Shown: positions 1 to 7,810, counted from the first letter of the stretch. The stretch is 64,000 nucleotides of DNA from Streptomyces durocortorensis (GCF_031760065.1 NZ_CP134500.1:5952001-6016000); one strand, 5' to 3'. Notes: generated by a model from the letters alone, not told the origin. Numbers and translations are program-made.

Positions 1-1
1 C

Positions 2-226
2 GTCGACCTCTGCGACGTGGCGGCGGGCCGCCTGGACGGCTACTACGAACGCGGACTGCACCCCTGGGACCTGGCCGCGGGCGACCTCATCGCCCGGGAG
101 GCGGGTGCGCTGACCGGCGGCCGCCCCGGGCTGCCCGCCGACGGCGACCTGACCGTGGCCGCGACCCCGGGCGTCTTCGAGCCGCTCCAGGCCGCGCTGG
201 AGGAGCTGGGCGCCTGGCACGACTGA
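2..226 (+). CDS. suhB: Inositol monophosphatase family protein, C-terminal part (5' end outside window)
   Basis: Only the last 74 codons are present. They carry the motif [14 protein letters not shown], the second metal/substrate-binding signature (WD-x-AAG) of the inositol monophosphatase family, which hydrolyses myo-inositol 1-phosphate with Mg2+. The preceding [16 protein letters not shown] stretch is also typical of the family. The stop codon at 224-226 is followed by a strong hairpin. In M. tuberculosis the suhB gene (Rv2701c) sits beside the same DUF4193/dut block, which supports the name. The true substrate (inositol phosphate, or another sugar phosphate) cannot be judged from this fragment. 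Confidence 0.8.
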   Translation, partial: VDLCDVAAGRLDGYYERGLHPWDLAAGDLIAREAGALTGGRPGLPADGDLTVAATPGVFEPLQAALEELGAWHD

Positions 227-271
227 CCCCCGAAGCCCTGGTGAGGGCCGTGAGGGCCGGACGGCACAGCG

Positions 272-308
272 GAGGGCCCCGGATGCCTGGACAGCATCCG
301 GGGCCCTC
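272..308. terminator. Bidirectional hairpin terminator
   Basis: A perfect 15-bp inverted repeat (272-286 with 294-308) encloses a 7-nt loop. It lies between the convergent ends of the inositol monophosphatase gene and the small leftward gene, so it probably ends both transcripts. There is no U-tract, as is usual in Streptomyces. Confidence 0.85.
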
Positions 309-319
309 TGCCGTACGAC

Positions 320-493
320 TCAGACGCTTGTGGCGCCGATTTCCACGCCGTGCTCGGCGGCCAGGCGGTGCAGATCGTCCAGCTCGCTCTGCTCGACATC
401 CGCCAGGAAGTCGTCGCCGTCCTCGCGAGCCCGCGTGAGGTCGTACTCGGTCGTCTTGATGCGATGCAGCAGACCTGCGGTGAAAGCGTCCAT
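320..493 (-). CDS. Small conserved hypothetical protein (57 aa)
   Basis: A short acidic, predicted helical protein (MDAFTAGLLHRIKTTEYDL...) with no signal peptide or membrane segment. I chose the ATG at 493 because GAGGGG sits 7 nt upstream. An in-frame ATG at 508 would give 62 aa but has no ribosome site. Third-position G/C use is high, so I take it as a real gene. It stands alone, convergent with the inositol monophosphatase gene and divergent from cutR. No function recognised. Confidence 0.6.
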   Translation of the reverse strand: MDAFTAGLLHRIKTTEYDLTRAREDGDDFLADVEQSELDDLHRLAAEHGVEIGATSV

Positions 494-508
494 GATGCGC
501 CCCCTCAT

Positions 509-852
509 CGTGGGTCGGTGGCACGGGGGTGTGCCCGGGATCCCTCCGGCGGGGGAGCCGGAGGAGCGGGTGATCTCGCCGCTGCCCCGGGAAAAGGAGC
601 GGGCCGTGGCAAGCCACGGGACGGGCGTGATCGCGGGTGTGAACCCCTCTTCCCCAGGCGCGAGCGCACAGAAACCTCAACTGGCCGGTAAATCCGCCGC
701 ATTCCGCCGGGGCCTCCCGTCCCAGCGCCGTCTTACCGCCGGTTTATACGCGTTGCGGGCAGGATGGAAGCACACAGTCGGCCTCCCCCGGGGGCCGTTC
801 GCTGTGTGAACCCGTAGTGAATCCGTAGAAGGACCTAAGGAAGGACTGCGCC
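509..852. other. Intergenic region upstream of cutR
   Basis: This 344-bp stretch separates the small leftward gene from cutR. It contains a possible -10 hexamer TATACG (745-750) and a tandem direct repeat at 807-828 next to cutR. I see no further coding sequence with convincing codon bias. Confidence 0.5.
807..828 (+). promoter_or_regulatory. Tandem 11-bp direct repeat, candidate CutR operator
   Basis: TGAACCCGTAG (807-817) is followed immediately by TGAATCCGTAG (818-828), identical in 10 of 11 positions and 24 nt upstream of the cutR GTG. OmpR-family regulators bind head-to-tail repeats with about 11-bp periodicity, so autoregulation by CutR is a reasonable inference. The ribosome site AAGGAAGGA follows at about 837-846. 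Confidence 0.45.
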
Positions 853-1506
853 GTGCGCGTACTCGTCGTCGAGGACGAGCAGCTGCTCGCCGATGCGGTG
901 GCCACCGGACTGCGCCGGGAGGCCATGGCCGTCGACGTCGTCTACGACGGTGCCGCGGCCCTGGAGCGCATCGGGGTCAACGACTACGACGTCGTCGTGC
1001 TGGACCGGGACCTCCCGGTGGTGCACGGCGACGACGTCTGCCGCAGGATCGTCGAGCTCGGCATGCCCACCCGGGTGCTCATGCTCACCGCGTCCGGCGA
1101 CGTCAGCGACCGGGTCGAGGGCCTGGAGCTGGGCGCCGACGACTATCTCCCCAAGCCCTTCGCCTTCAGCGAGCTGACCGCCCGGGTGCGCGCGCTGGGC
1201 CGCCGTACGACGGTCGCGCTGCCGCCCGTCCTGGAGCGGGCGGGCATCAAGCTCGACCCGAACCGCCGCGAGGTCTTCCGCGACGAGGTGGAGATCCAGC
1301 TCGCCCCGAAGGAGTTCGCGGTGCTGGAGGTCCTGATGCGCAGCGAGGGCGCGGTCGTCTCGGCCGAGCAGCTGCTGGAGAAGGCCTGGGACGAGAACAC
1401 CGATCCCTTCACCAACGTGGTGCGGGTCACGGTCATGACGCTCCGCCGCAAGCTCGGCGAACCGCCCGTGATCGTGACCGTGCCGGGTTCCGGATACCGG
1501 ATCTGA
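853..1506 (+). CDS. cutR: CutR, OmpR-family response regulator
   Basis: A 217-aa response regulator. The receiver domain (about 1-115) has the acidic pocket VVEDE, the phospho-acceptor Asp51 in VVLDRDLP and the conserved Lys in LPKPF. The C-terminal winged helix (about 130-217) ends with GSGYRI, typical of the OmpR/PhoB family. Length and sequence match CutR of Streptomyces lividans/coelicolor. The start is GTG with a good Shine-Dalgarno sequence. The gene lies 5 nt upstream of cutS, so the two form an operon. CutRS is known as a secretion or envelope-stress two-component system; it was first linked to copper-dependent phenotypes. Confidence 0.95.
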   Translation: MRVLVVEDEQLLADAVATGLRREAMAVDVVYDGAAALERIGVNDYDVVVLDRDLPVVHGDDVCRRIVELGMPTRVLMLTASGDVSDRVEGLELGADDYLPKPFAFSELTARVRALGRRTTVALPPVLERAGIKLDPNRREVFRDEVEIQLAPKEFAVLEVLMRSEGAVVSAEQLLEKAWDENTDPFTNVVRVTVMTLRRKLGEPPVIVTVPGSGYRI

Positions 1507-1511
1507 GGACC

Positions 1512-2756
1512 ATGGCCACCACCCCCGAGCCCCCCGCGGCGCCTCCGAAGCCCACCTGGGAGCCCAAGCAGCAGGAGCCCCCGTACCCCTGGCTGCGCCC
1601 GACCATCCGGATACGGCTCACCCTGCTCTACGGCGGGATGTTCCTGATCGCGGGCATCCTGCTGCTCTCGATCATCTACATGCTGGCCGCGCAGGGGCTG
1701 CACGTGGGCAACGAGCTCCCGTTCAAGCTGCTGCCCGACAGCAAGATCCAGCTCACCAACAACGCCTGCCCCGCCCTCACCCCGGGCCTCTCGGCGGACG
1801 AGGCGAACGCCGCGCTCAAGGCGTGCAACGGGGAGCAGCGCCAGCAGGCGCTGGACACCCTGCTCAACCGCTCGCTCCTCGCCCTGGTCGGTCTCAGCGT
1901 CATCGCCTTCGCCTTCGGTTACGCCATGGCTGGCCGCGTCCTGTCCCCGCTCGGTCGGATCACCCGGACCGCGCGCCGGGTGGCCGGCACCGACCTCACC
2001 CGGCGGATCGAGCTGGACGGCCCGGACGACGAGCTCAAGGAGCTGGCGGACACCTTCGACGACATGCTGGACCGGCTGGAGCGGGCCTTCACCGCGCAGC
2101 AGCGGTTCGTCGGCAACGCCTCGCACGAGCTGCGCACCCCGCTGGCGATCAACCGCACGCTGCTGGAGGTCCACCTCTCCGACCCGGAGGCCCCGCCGGA
2201 GCTGCACCAGCTCGGCAAGACCCTCCTGGCCACCAACGAGCGCAGCGAGCAGCTGGTCGAGGGGCTGCTGCTGCTGGCCCGCAGCGACAACCAGATCGTC
2301 GAGCGCAAGCCGGTCGACCTCGCCGAGGTCGCCGAGCGCGCCATCGACCAGGCGCGGGCGGAGGCGGTGGCGAAGAACGTGGAGATCCGCGGCGAGCGGG
2401 CCGGAGCCGTCGTCCAGGGCAACGGGGTCCTGCTGGAGCGGATCGCGCTGAACCTCGTACAGAACGCCGTGCGCTACAACGTGCCCGAGGACGGCTGGGT
2501 GGAGGTCACCACCGAGCTCCAGCCGGGGCAGGCCGTGCTCGTCGTCTCCAACACCGGCCCGATGGTCCCGGCGTACGAGATCGACAACCTCTTCGAGCCC
2601 TTCACCCGGCTGCGTACGGAGCGCACGGGCAGCGACAAGGGGGTCGGGCTCGGCCTGTCGATCGCGCGATCCGTCGCGCGGGCCCACGGAGGCCGTATCA
2701 TCGCGGAGCCCCGCGAGGGCGGCGGTCTCGTGATGCGCGTCACCCTTCCGGTCTGA
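1512..2756 (+). CDS. cutS: CutS, sensor histidine kinase
   Basis: A 414-aa kinase partnered with CutR. A proline-rich cytoplasmic tail precedes TM1 (about 36-58), an extracellular domain of about 60 residues, TM2 (about 121-142), HAMP (about 141-195), an H-box SHELRTP with phospho-acceptor His205, and a HATPase domain with GVGLGLSIA. The extracellular loop holds exactly two cysteines (Cys86 and Cys105) in a NNAC...KAC arrangement. Recent work on CutRS proposes that such a conserved pair senses disulfide or protein-folding state outside the membrane. The start ATG follows TGAGGACC. A weakly structured 405-bp region follows. Confidence 0.95.
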   Translation: MATTPEPPAAPPKPTWEPKQQEPPYPWLRPTIRIRLTLLYGGMFLIAGILLLSIIYMLAAQGLHVGNELPFKLLPDSKIQLTNNACPALTPGLSADEANAALKACNGEQRQQALDTLLNRSLLALVGLSVIAFAFGYAMAGRVLSPLGRITRTARRVAGTDLTRRIELDGPDDELKELADTFDDMLDRLERAFTAQQRFVGNASHELRTPLAINRTLLEVHLSDPEAPPELHQLGKTLLATNERSEQLVEGLLLLARSDNQIVERKPVDLAEVAERAIDQARAEAVAKNVEIRGERAGAVVQGNGVLLERIALNLVQNAVRYNVPEDGWVEVTTELQPGQAVLVVSNTGPMVPAYEIDNLFEPFTRLRTERTGSDKGVGLGLSIARSVARAHGGRIIAEPREGGGLVMRVTLPV

Positions 2757-2839
2757 GAAGCTGCATGAAGTGACTCTGCACCGAATCTCCATGTTCGCTT
2801 TGGGCGGAATTTTCAGGACCCGTTCCCGGGCGAGCCGTG

Positions 2840-2853
2840 TGTGATCGATCACA
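2840..2853. promoter_or_regulatory. Perfect palindrome TGTGATCGATCACA
   Basis: A 14-bp perfect palindrome made of TGTGA/TCACA half-sites with a 4-bp centre, 83 bp after the cutS stop. The half-sites are those of Crp/Fnr-family proteins, but classical Crp sites have a 6-bp centre. The cognate regulator is therefore uncertain. Confidence 0.4.
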
Positions 2854-2978
2854 GGGTCGATTTTTGGATCATCTACTCTCCGTGATGACGAATCCTGCGA
2901 AAAGCCGGTAAACGTCCGGGTTTTTAGCGGTCGATATCACGGGAAGTAAACGGGGTGGCGCCCGTGAACTGCACAGAC

Positions 2979-2996
2979 GGGACCGTGTACGGTCCC
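2979..2996. promoter_or_regulatory. Perfect palindrome GGGACCGT-GT-ACGGTCCC
   Basis: Two 8-bp arms with a 2-bp centre lie about 165 bp upstream of the DUF4193 start. The short centre suggests a dimeric-protein operator rather than a terminator. The regulator is unknown. Confidence 0.35.
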
Positions 2997-3161
2997 CATC
3001 GCCACCCAAGCAGAGCCTCCCCGAGGTGTCCGGTTGGGTGTCGATTGAGTAACAGACCTTGATGTGAGGCAAAATCTCCGCCTCAGGTCGGGCACAAGTC
3101 CGGCCTCTCACGCGTTACGTGCGCTGAGACACCCGCAGACACCCAAGAGGGGGAGAGCGAC

Positions 3162-3458
3162 ATGGCAACGGATTACGACACCCCACGCAAGACCGACGAC
3201 GACGTGGACCAGGACAGCCTCGAAGAGCTCAAGGCTCGTCGGAGCGACAAGACGGCCTCCGCCGTCGATGTCGACGAGTTCGACGCGGCCGAGGGCCTCG
3301 AACTGCCCGGTGCGGACCTCTCCAACGAGGAGCTGGCCGTCCGGGTGCTGCCCAAGCAGGCCGACGAGTTCACCTGCATGAGCTGCTTCCTGGTGCACCA
3401 CCGCAGCCAGCTGGCCCGCGAGAAGAACGGTCAGCCCATCTGCCGCGACTGCGACTGA
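3162..3458 (+). CDS. DUF4193 family protein, putative zinc-ribbon
   Basis: A 98-aa very acidic protein. The first 60 residues are Asp/Glu-rich and probably disordered. The C-terminus has CMSC...CRDC, two CxxC pairs that could bind one Zn2+. Length and sequence match the actinobacterial DUF4193 family (Rv2699c in M. tuberculosis). The start ATG follows GAGGGGGAGAG. The paired cysteines and acidic tail are compatible with an RNA polymerase- or ribosome-associated zinc protein, but that is inference. Confidence 0.85.
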   Translation: MATDYDTPRKTDDDVDQDSLEELKARRSDKTASAVDVDEFDAAEGLELPGADLSNEELAVRVLPKQADEFTCMSCFLVHHRSQLAREKNGQPICRDCD

Positions 3459-3471
3459 GGCCGGGTCGGCC

Positions 3472-4437
3472 GTGGCAGGCGACACACCGTTCCGGAAGCG
3501 GCGCCCCTGGCGTCGGCACGGCCCGGAGGTCCATCAGGGCGGTACAGGCGGCACAGGCCCGGCAGAAGGCGTTCACGCGTCTGCCGAGCGGTCCGCCGCC
3601 CTGCCTGACGCCTCCGGTATCTCCGACGACGGGCGGGGCCGGTCGGCCTCGCTCGAAGTGGCCGGGGCCCCGGCCCTGGTGGACAGGACCGGAGAAACGG
3701 ATCAGCAGGACCAGGCGGAGCCCGCGACCGGGGCAGGCCGCCTGTACGCAGTGAAACGGGGTGTACGCAAGGGCGGGGAGAGCGCGAAGGCCATGGCCGG
3801 CCTGCTGGCCGACCGGATCATCGAGACGGCTCCCCGCGTCCCGGTGCGCGACCTGGCCACCCTGCAGAAGCAGTTCCCCGGGCTGGGGCCCGAGGAGCTC
3901 GCCGACAAGCTCGTGGCGGGCGCGAGCCGGGCCACCGCGACCGTCGGCGCAGGCATCGGGGCGGCCGCCATGATGCCCGTACCGCCCGCCATGCTCGCCG
4001 AGCTGGCGGCCGAGGTCACCGGCGTCGCCGCGATCGAGATGAAGCTCGTCGCCGAGCTCCACGAGGTCTACGGCCGCCGCCCGCCGGGCCACCTCGTCCA
4101 GCGCAGCACCGCGTATCTGACCTCGTGGACGGAGGAGCGCGGCATCGACGTCACCCGTCCCACCACACTCAACGCCGCCCTCGGCGGCCAGATGAAGCGC
4201 GAGCTGCGCCAGCAGATCATGAAGCGCATGGCGCGCAATCTGCCCAACCTGATCCCGTTCATGATCGGCGCCGCCGTCGGCGCCACGATGAACCGCCGCG
4301 ACACCCGCAAGCTCGCCGACCGGGTCAGGGGCGACCTGCGCAAGCAGCAGATCCCCTGGGACCGGCTCGACGCACTGCCCCCGCTGGAGCAGCCCGCGCT
4401 GCCTGCCGTGCTGCCCAGGGAGGCCGAGGGCTCCTGA
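3472..4437 (+). CDS. Conserved hypothetical protein with hydrophobic helices
   Basis: A 321-aa protein from a GTG 13 nt after the DUF4193 stop. The first 90 residues are low-complexity. Residues about 140-185 (ATVGAGIGAAAMMPVPPAM...) and about 255-280 (NLIPFMIGAAVGATMNRRD) are glycine/alanine-rich amphipathic or membrane-associating helices. The second segment recalls the C-terminal pattern of EcsC-family proteins, a weak similarity only. It appears to share the DUF4193 transcript. The N-terminal start is uncertain because there is no strong Shine-Dalgarno sequence. Confidence 0.6.
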   Translation: MAGDTPFRKRRPWRRHGPEVHQGGTGGTGPAEGVHASAERSAALPDASGISDDGRGRSASLEVAGAPALVDRTGETDQQDQAEPATGAGRLYAVKRGVRKGGESAKAMAGLLADRIIETAPRVPVRDLATLQKQFPGLGPEELADKLVAGASRATATVGAGIGAAAMMPVPPAMLAELAAEVTGVAAIEMKLVAELHEVYGRRPPGHLVQRSTAYLTSWTEERGIDVTRPTTLNAALGGQMKRELRQQIMKRMARNLPNLIPFMIGAAVGATMNRRDTRKLADRVRGDLRKQQIPWDRLDALPPLEQPALPAVLPREAEGS

Positions 4438-4458
4438 GAGCGGGGCCCCGGTACGTGC

Positions 4459-4917
4459 TCAGGACGCCGGTACGGCGCTCAGCGCCGCCGCCAGGCCCTG
4501 CGGGTCCCGGGTGGAGAGATAGACGTACGGAGTCGGGTCCTCGGGATCCGTGACCTCCACCCGCACCGCCGTCTCCACATAGCTGCGCAGCAGCATGAAG
4601 GCGCGCGCGTCCGCCCGGTGCGTACGCCAGGCCCGCGCCTCCTCGGCGTCCAGCACCTCGGGCTCCCCGAGCGCCGACAGCGGAATCCGCGCCTCCCCCG
4701 CCACCAGCGCACCGGCGACGACCCGGATCCGGGCGGAGCCGTAACTGCTCACCACGACCGCCGCCGCTGCGGTGCCGCCGACCAGTCCGGCGAGCAGCGG
4801 CAGGCTGCCGAGCGGCAGGAGCATCAGCGCGCAGGCGAGACCGACCCCGAAGGCGATGAACCACCAGGACCGGGGAGCGGTGAGACGTTCGTCGAAGGGC
4901 GGTGCGGAAGGCTGCAT
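4459..4917 (-). CDS. DUF3093 family membrane protein
   Basis: A 152-aa protein with two adjacent membrane helices (about 18-36 and 38-58) and a soluble C-terminal domain ending TPYVYLSTRDPQGLAAAL, the typical DUF3093 tail. It matches Rv2698, which in M. tuberculosis sits next to dut in the same divergent layout. The function is unknown. It runs opposite to the thioesterase-dut unit and shares a 58-bp promoter region with it. Confidence 0.85.
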   Translation of the reverse strand: MQPSAPPFDERLTAPRSWWFIAFGVGLACALMLLPLGSLPLLAGLVGGTAAAAVVVSSYGSARIRVVAGALVAGEARIPLSALGEPEVLDAEEARAWRTHRADARAFMLLRSYVETAVRVEVTDPEDPTPYVYLSTRDPQGLAAALSAVPAS

Positions 4918-4961
4918 GGAACCAAGCTTGGCACGGCGTCCCCGGCACTCCGCCGCGCGGG

Positions 4962-4967
4962 TAAGGT
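4962..4967 (+). promoter_or_regulatory. -10 element (TAAGGT) of a leaderless transcript
   Basis: TAAGGT ends 8 nt before the GTG at 4976, the spacing expected when transcription starts at the start codon. No Shine-Dalgarno sequence precedes that codon, which fits leaderless translation. Confidence 0.5.
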
Positions 4968-4975
4968 CTGCGCCT

Positions 4976-5560
4976 GTGAGTGGAACATCAGCAGCTCTGA
5001 CACCCCCGGCCGACGCCGCGGCGCCGGTCCGGCACCCCGACGCGCCCGCCCCCGGCCAGCTCCTCGGGGCGCACTACGAACACTGTTTCGGCTGCGGCGG
5101 GGGACAGCCCCACGGACTGCAGCTCATGGCGCGGGCCGGTGAGGGCGTGAGCGTCACCGCCGAGTTCACCGTCAAGCCCGCCCACCAGGGCGCCCCCGGC
5201 CTCGCCCACGGCGGCGTGCTCGCCACCGCGCTGGACGAGACGCTCGGCTCCCTGAACTGGCTGCTGCGCACCATCGCGGTGACCGGACGGCTGGAGACCG
5301 ACTTCGTGCGGCCCGTCCCCGTGGACACCGTGCTGCATCTGGACGCCCGGATCACCGCCGTGCACGGCCGCAAGATCTACTCCACCGCCACCGGCCGGAT
5401 CGGCGGCCCCGAAGGCCCCGTAGCGGTCCGCGCCGACGCCCTCTTCATCGAGGTGAAGGTCGACCACTTCATCGAGAACGGCCGTCCCGCCGAGATCCAG
5501 GCCGCCATGTCCGACCCCGACCAGGTCAGGCGCGCCCGCGCCTTCGAGGTGAACCCCTGA
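4976..5560 (+). CDS. PaaI-type hotdog-fold thioesterase
   Basis: A 194-aa hotdog-fold protein. Residues about 80-95 carry AHGGVLATALDETLG, the helix-embedded HGG signature of PaaI/YigI-type acyl-CoA thioesterases, with the conserved acid in DETLG. An FGCGGGQPHGL motif around residue 38 is typical of the actinobacterial subgroup. I chose the GTG at 4976 because upstream in-frame sequence overlaps DUF3093 and lacks coding character. The stop overlaps the dut start (TGATG), so the two genes are co-translated. The substrate cannot be inferred. Confidence 0.8.
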   Translation: MSGTSAALTPPADAAAPVRHPDAPAPGQLLGAHYEHCFGCGGGQPHGLQLMARAGEGVSVTAEFTVKPAHQGAPGLAHGGVLATALDETLGSLNWLLRTIAVTGRLETDFVRPVPVDTVLHLDARITAVHGRKIYSTATGRIGGPEGPVAVRADALFIEVKVDHFIENGRPAEIQAAMSDPDQVRRARAFEVNP

Positions 5561-6087
5561 TGCGCAACCCCGTCGACGTACTGATCCGCCTGCTCGACCC
5601 GGAGGTGCCGATTCCGGCGTACGGACACCCCGGGGACGCCGGGGCCGACCTGGTGACCACCGAGGCCGCCGAGCTCGCGCCCGGCGAGCGCGTGGTGCTG
5701 CCCACCGGCGTCTCGATCGCCCTCCCCGACGGGTACGCCGCGTTCGTGCACCCGCGCTCGGGCCTCGCAGCCCGCTGCGGAGTGGCCCTCGTGAATGCCC
5801 CAGGGACGGTGGATGCCGGGTACCGTGGGGAGATCAAGGTGATCGTGGTCAACCTCGATCCGCGCGAGAGCGTGCGATTCGAACGGTTCGACCGGATTGC
5901 CCAATTGGTTGTCCAGCAGGTCGAGAAGGTGCGCTTCCACGAGGTGGCGGAACTTCCCGGCTCGGCGCGGGCCGAAGGGGGCTTCGGGTCCACCGGCGGC
6001 CATGTGTCGGTGGACGTCGCCGAGGGCGGGATCACCCACGGTGGGAACAGCTACGCTTCGGTCGTATCCGACCGGGAAGGACAGTGA
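5560..6087 (+). CDS. dut: Deoxyuridine 5'-triphosphate nucleotidohydrolase (dUTPase)
   Basis: Trimeric dUTPase hydrolysing dUTP to dUMP and PPi. All five family motifs are visible in order: GDAGADL, PRSGLA, the uracil-binding NAPGTVDAGYRGE, RIAQLV, and the C-terminal arm GGFGSTG. At 175 aa it extends about 28 residues beyond the GFGSTG arm; the extra tail looks polar and unstructured. The ATG overlaps the preceding stop by one base, and the DUF3710 gene starts 1 nt after this stop. The same dut-DUF3710 pairing occurs in mycobacteria. Confidence 0.96.
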   Translation: MRNPVDVLIRLLDPEVPIPAYGHPGDAGADLVTTEAAELAPGERVVLPTGVSIALPDGYAAFVHPRSGLAARCGVALVNAPGTVDAGYRGEIKVIVVNLDPRESVRFERFDRIAQLVVQQVEKVRFHEVAELPGSARAEGGFGSTGGHVSVDVAEGGITHGGNSYASVVSDREGQ

Positions 6088-6088
6088 C

Positions 6089-6856
6089 GTGTTCGGACGT
6101 CGCAAGAAGAGTGGTTCCGCCGAGGACGCGGCGGACGAGGTGCGCGAGACCGAGCAGGTCGCCGACGAGCTCGACGGTACCGACGGGGACGCCCCCCGCC
6201 GGATGAACCTCCCGCCGGCCCCCCGGCCGGACGGGCCCTGGGACAGCTCCGAGGTCTCCCAGCCCGGCGAGGGCCGGGTCGACCTGGGCGGCATCTTCGT
6301 CCCCGGGGTCGAAGGCATGGAGCTGCGCGTCGAGGTGGCCGGGGACGCGATCGTCGCCGCCACCGTGGTGCTGCGCGACAGCGCCATCCAGTTGCAGGCC
6401 TTCGCCGCCCCCAAGAAGGAGGGCATCTGGGGCGAGGTCCGCGAGGAGATCGCCTCGGGCATCACCCAGCAGGGCGGCATCATCGACGAGGTCGACGGCC
6501 CGCTGGGCTGGGAGCTGCGCGCCCAGGTCCCGGTGCAGCTCCCCGACGGCACGGGCGGCGTGCAGCTGGTGCGTTTCGTCGGCGTCGACGGTCCGCGCTG
6601 GTTCCTGCGCGGTGTGATCTCCGGCCAGGGCGCCGTGCAGCCGGAGGCCGCCGGACTGCTGGAGACGGTCTTCCGGGACACCGTGGTCGTCCGCGGAGAC
6701 GGGCCGATGGCCCCCCGCGACCCGATCGTCCTCAAGCTCCCCAACGACGCCCAGATGGTGCCCGAGGGCATCCAGCAGGAGGAGCAGGAGGGCTCGAAGT
6801 TCTCCGGCGGCATGGGCCAGCTCCAGCGCGGCCCCGAGATCACCGAGGTCCGCTAG
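6089..6856 (+). CDS. DUF3710 family protein
   Basis: A 255-aa soluble protein (MFGRRKKSGS...). The first 65 residues are charged and probably disordered. The rest, from RVDLGGIFVPGVEGMELR to the C-terminus, is the DUF3710 domain, matching Rv2696c of the mycobacterial dut block. I chose the GTG at 6089 over an upstream in-frame ATG because GGGAAGGA lies just before it and the earlier sequence is inside dut. The function is unknown. A 22-bp stem hairpin follows the gene. Confidence 0.85.
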   Translation: MFGRRKKSGSAEDAADEVRETEQVADELDGTDGDAPRRMNLPPAPRPDGPWDSSEVSQPGEGRVDLGGIFVPGVEGMELRVEVAGDAIVAATVVLRDSAIQLQAFAAPKKEGIWGEVREEIASGITQQGGIIDEVDGPLGWELRAQVPVQLPDGTGGVQLVRFVGVDGPRWFLRGVISGQGAVQPEAAGLLETVFRDTVVVRGDGPMAPRDPIVLKLPNDAQMVPEGIQQEEQEGSKFSGGMGQLQRGPEITEVR

Positions 6857-6878
6857 CGGCACCCGCGGCACCGCACAG

Positions 6879-6926
6879 CGACGGCCGGTGGGCCGCGCCC
6901 TCCCGGGCGCGGCCCACCGGCCGTCG
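6879..6926 (+). terminator. Strong hairpin terminator after DUF3710
   Basis: A perfect 22-bp stem (6879-6900 with 6905-6926) and a 4-nt loop TCCC start 23 nt after the stop. It closes the thioesterase-dut-DUF3710 operon. Confidence 0.9.
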
Positions 6927-7020
6927 TACGCACCCGCCCCCGGCCATTGCCCGACCGCGTGCCCCACGCACATACTTGGCGGGCGACGAAGCGGGCCACG
7001 TACGTACACGGGGGAGCGGC

Positions 7021-7758
7021 ATGACCGAGAGCACCAGCGGGAAGTCCGGCACGGCCCTGGCCGAGGACCCCACCCGTACGGCCATGGTCCGGGTCGAGGA
7101 CCTGCACCGCTCGTACGGCAGCGGAGCCGCGGCCGTGCACGCCCTGCGCGGAGTCTCCTTCGAGATACCCCGCGGCGAGCTGGTCGCGCTCAAGGGCCGC
7201 TCCGGCTCCGGCAAGACCACGCTGCTCAACCTGGTCGGCGGCCTGGACACCCCCGACGGCGGCCGGATCACCGTGGACGGCACCGAGCTGGCCGGGCTGG
7301 GCGAGAAGGGCCTGCTGGAGCTGCGCCGCGACCGGGTCGGCTTCATCTTCCAGTCCTTCGGCCTGATCCCGATCCTGACCGCCGCCGAGAACGTCGGCGT
7401 ACCCCTGCGGCTGCGCAGGGCCGACCCGGCCGAGCGCGACGAGCGGGTCGCGCTGCTGCTCTCCCTCGTCGGCCTCGCCGACCACGCCGAGCAGCGCCCC
7501 GGCGAGCTCTCCGGCGGTCAGCAGCAGCGCGTCGCCATCGCCCGCGCCCTCGCCAACCACCCCGCCCTCCTGATCGCCGACGAGCCCACCGGGCAGCTGG
7601 ACGCCGAAACCGGGCTCGCCGTGATGGAACTGCTCCGCGCGGTCGTGCGCAGCGAGAACGTCACCGCCCTCGTCGCCACCCACGACCCGCAGCTGCTGGG
7701 CCTGGCCGACCGGGTCCTGGAGCTGAGCGACGGCCACATCGTCGAACAGGCGGAGTAG
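7021..7758 (+). CDS. Orphan ABC transporter ATP-binding protein (LolD/MacB type)
   Basis: A 245-aa ATPase with Walker A GRSGSGKTT, Q-loop FQSFGLIP, signature LSGGQQQRVAIARAL, Walker B LLIADEPTGQLD and H-loop ATHD. The family energises MacB/FtsX-like permeases that export lipoproteins, peptides or drugs, or act on cell-wall hydrolases. No permease gene lies on either side or anywhere in the window, so its partner must be encoded elsewhere. The ATG at 7021 follows GGGGGAGCGGC; an in-frame start at 6976 lacks such a site. The stop codon lies inside a 20-bp tandem duplication. Confidence 0.88.
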   Translation: MTESTSGKSGTALAEDPTRTAMVRVEDLHRSYGSGAAAVHALRGVSFEIPRGELVALKGRSGSGKTTLLNLVGGLDTPDGGRITVDGTELAGLGEKGLLELRRDRVGFIFQSFGLIPILTAAENVGVPLRLRRADPAERDERVALLLSLVGLADHAEQRPGELSGGQQQRVAIARALANHPALLIADEPTGQLDAETGLAVMELLRAVVRSENVTALVATHDPQLLGLADRVLELSDGHIVEQAE

Positions 7759-7780
7759 CGCCTGAACAGGCGGAGTAGCG
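7744..7780. repeat. 20-bp tandem duplication at the ABC ATPase stop
   Basis: GAACAGGCGGAGTAGCG occurs at 7744-7760 and again at 7764-7780, a 20-bp unit duplicated once. The first copy contains the real stop codon and the second lies just outside the gene, suggesting recent replication slippage. Confidence 0.75.
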
Positions 7781-7785
7781 TCTAC

Positions 7786-7810
7786 GGTGGCAGCCGCACC
7801 GGCTGCCACC
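7786..7810 (+). terminator. 10-bp stem hairpin between ABC ATPase and kdpD
   Basis: GGTGGCAGCC (7786-7795) pairs with GGCTGCCACC (7801-7810) around a 5-nt loop, 43 bp before kdpD. It could end the ABC transcript or act as an attenuator or operator for kdpDE; the sequence does not decide between them. Confidence 0.5.

Larger units (their letters stand above)
2757..3161. other. Intergenic region between cutS and the DUF4193 gene
   Basis: This 405-bp stretch has no convincing gene. It holds two perfect palindromes (2840-2853 and 2979-2996, listed separately) and a short inverted repeat TGAGGC/GCCTCA at about 3065-3085. The promoter of the DUF4193 gene probably lies here. Confidence 0.5.

Noticed and set aside
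1143..2852. Minus-strand 569-aa open frame across cutR/cutS
   Set aside because: It is antisense to two certain genes, has a low-complexity translation and no family motif; typical of high-GC shadows.
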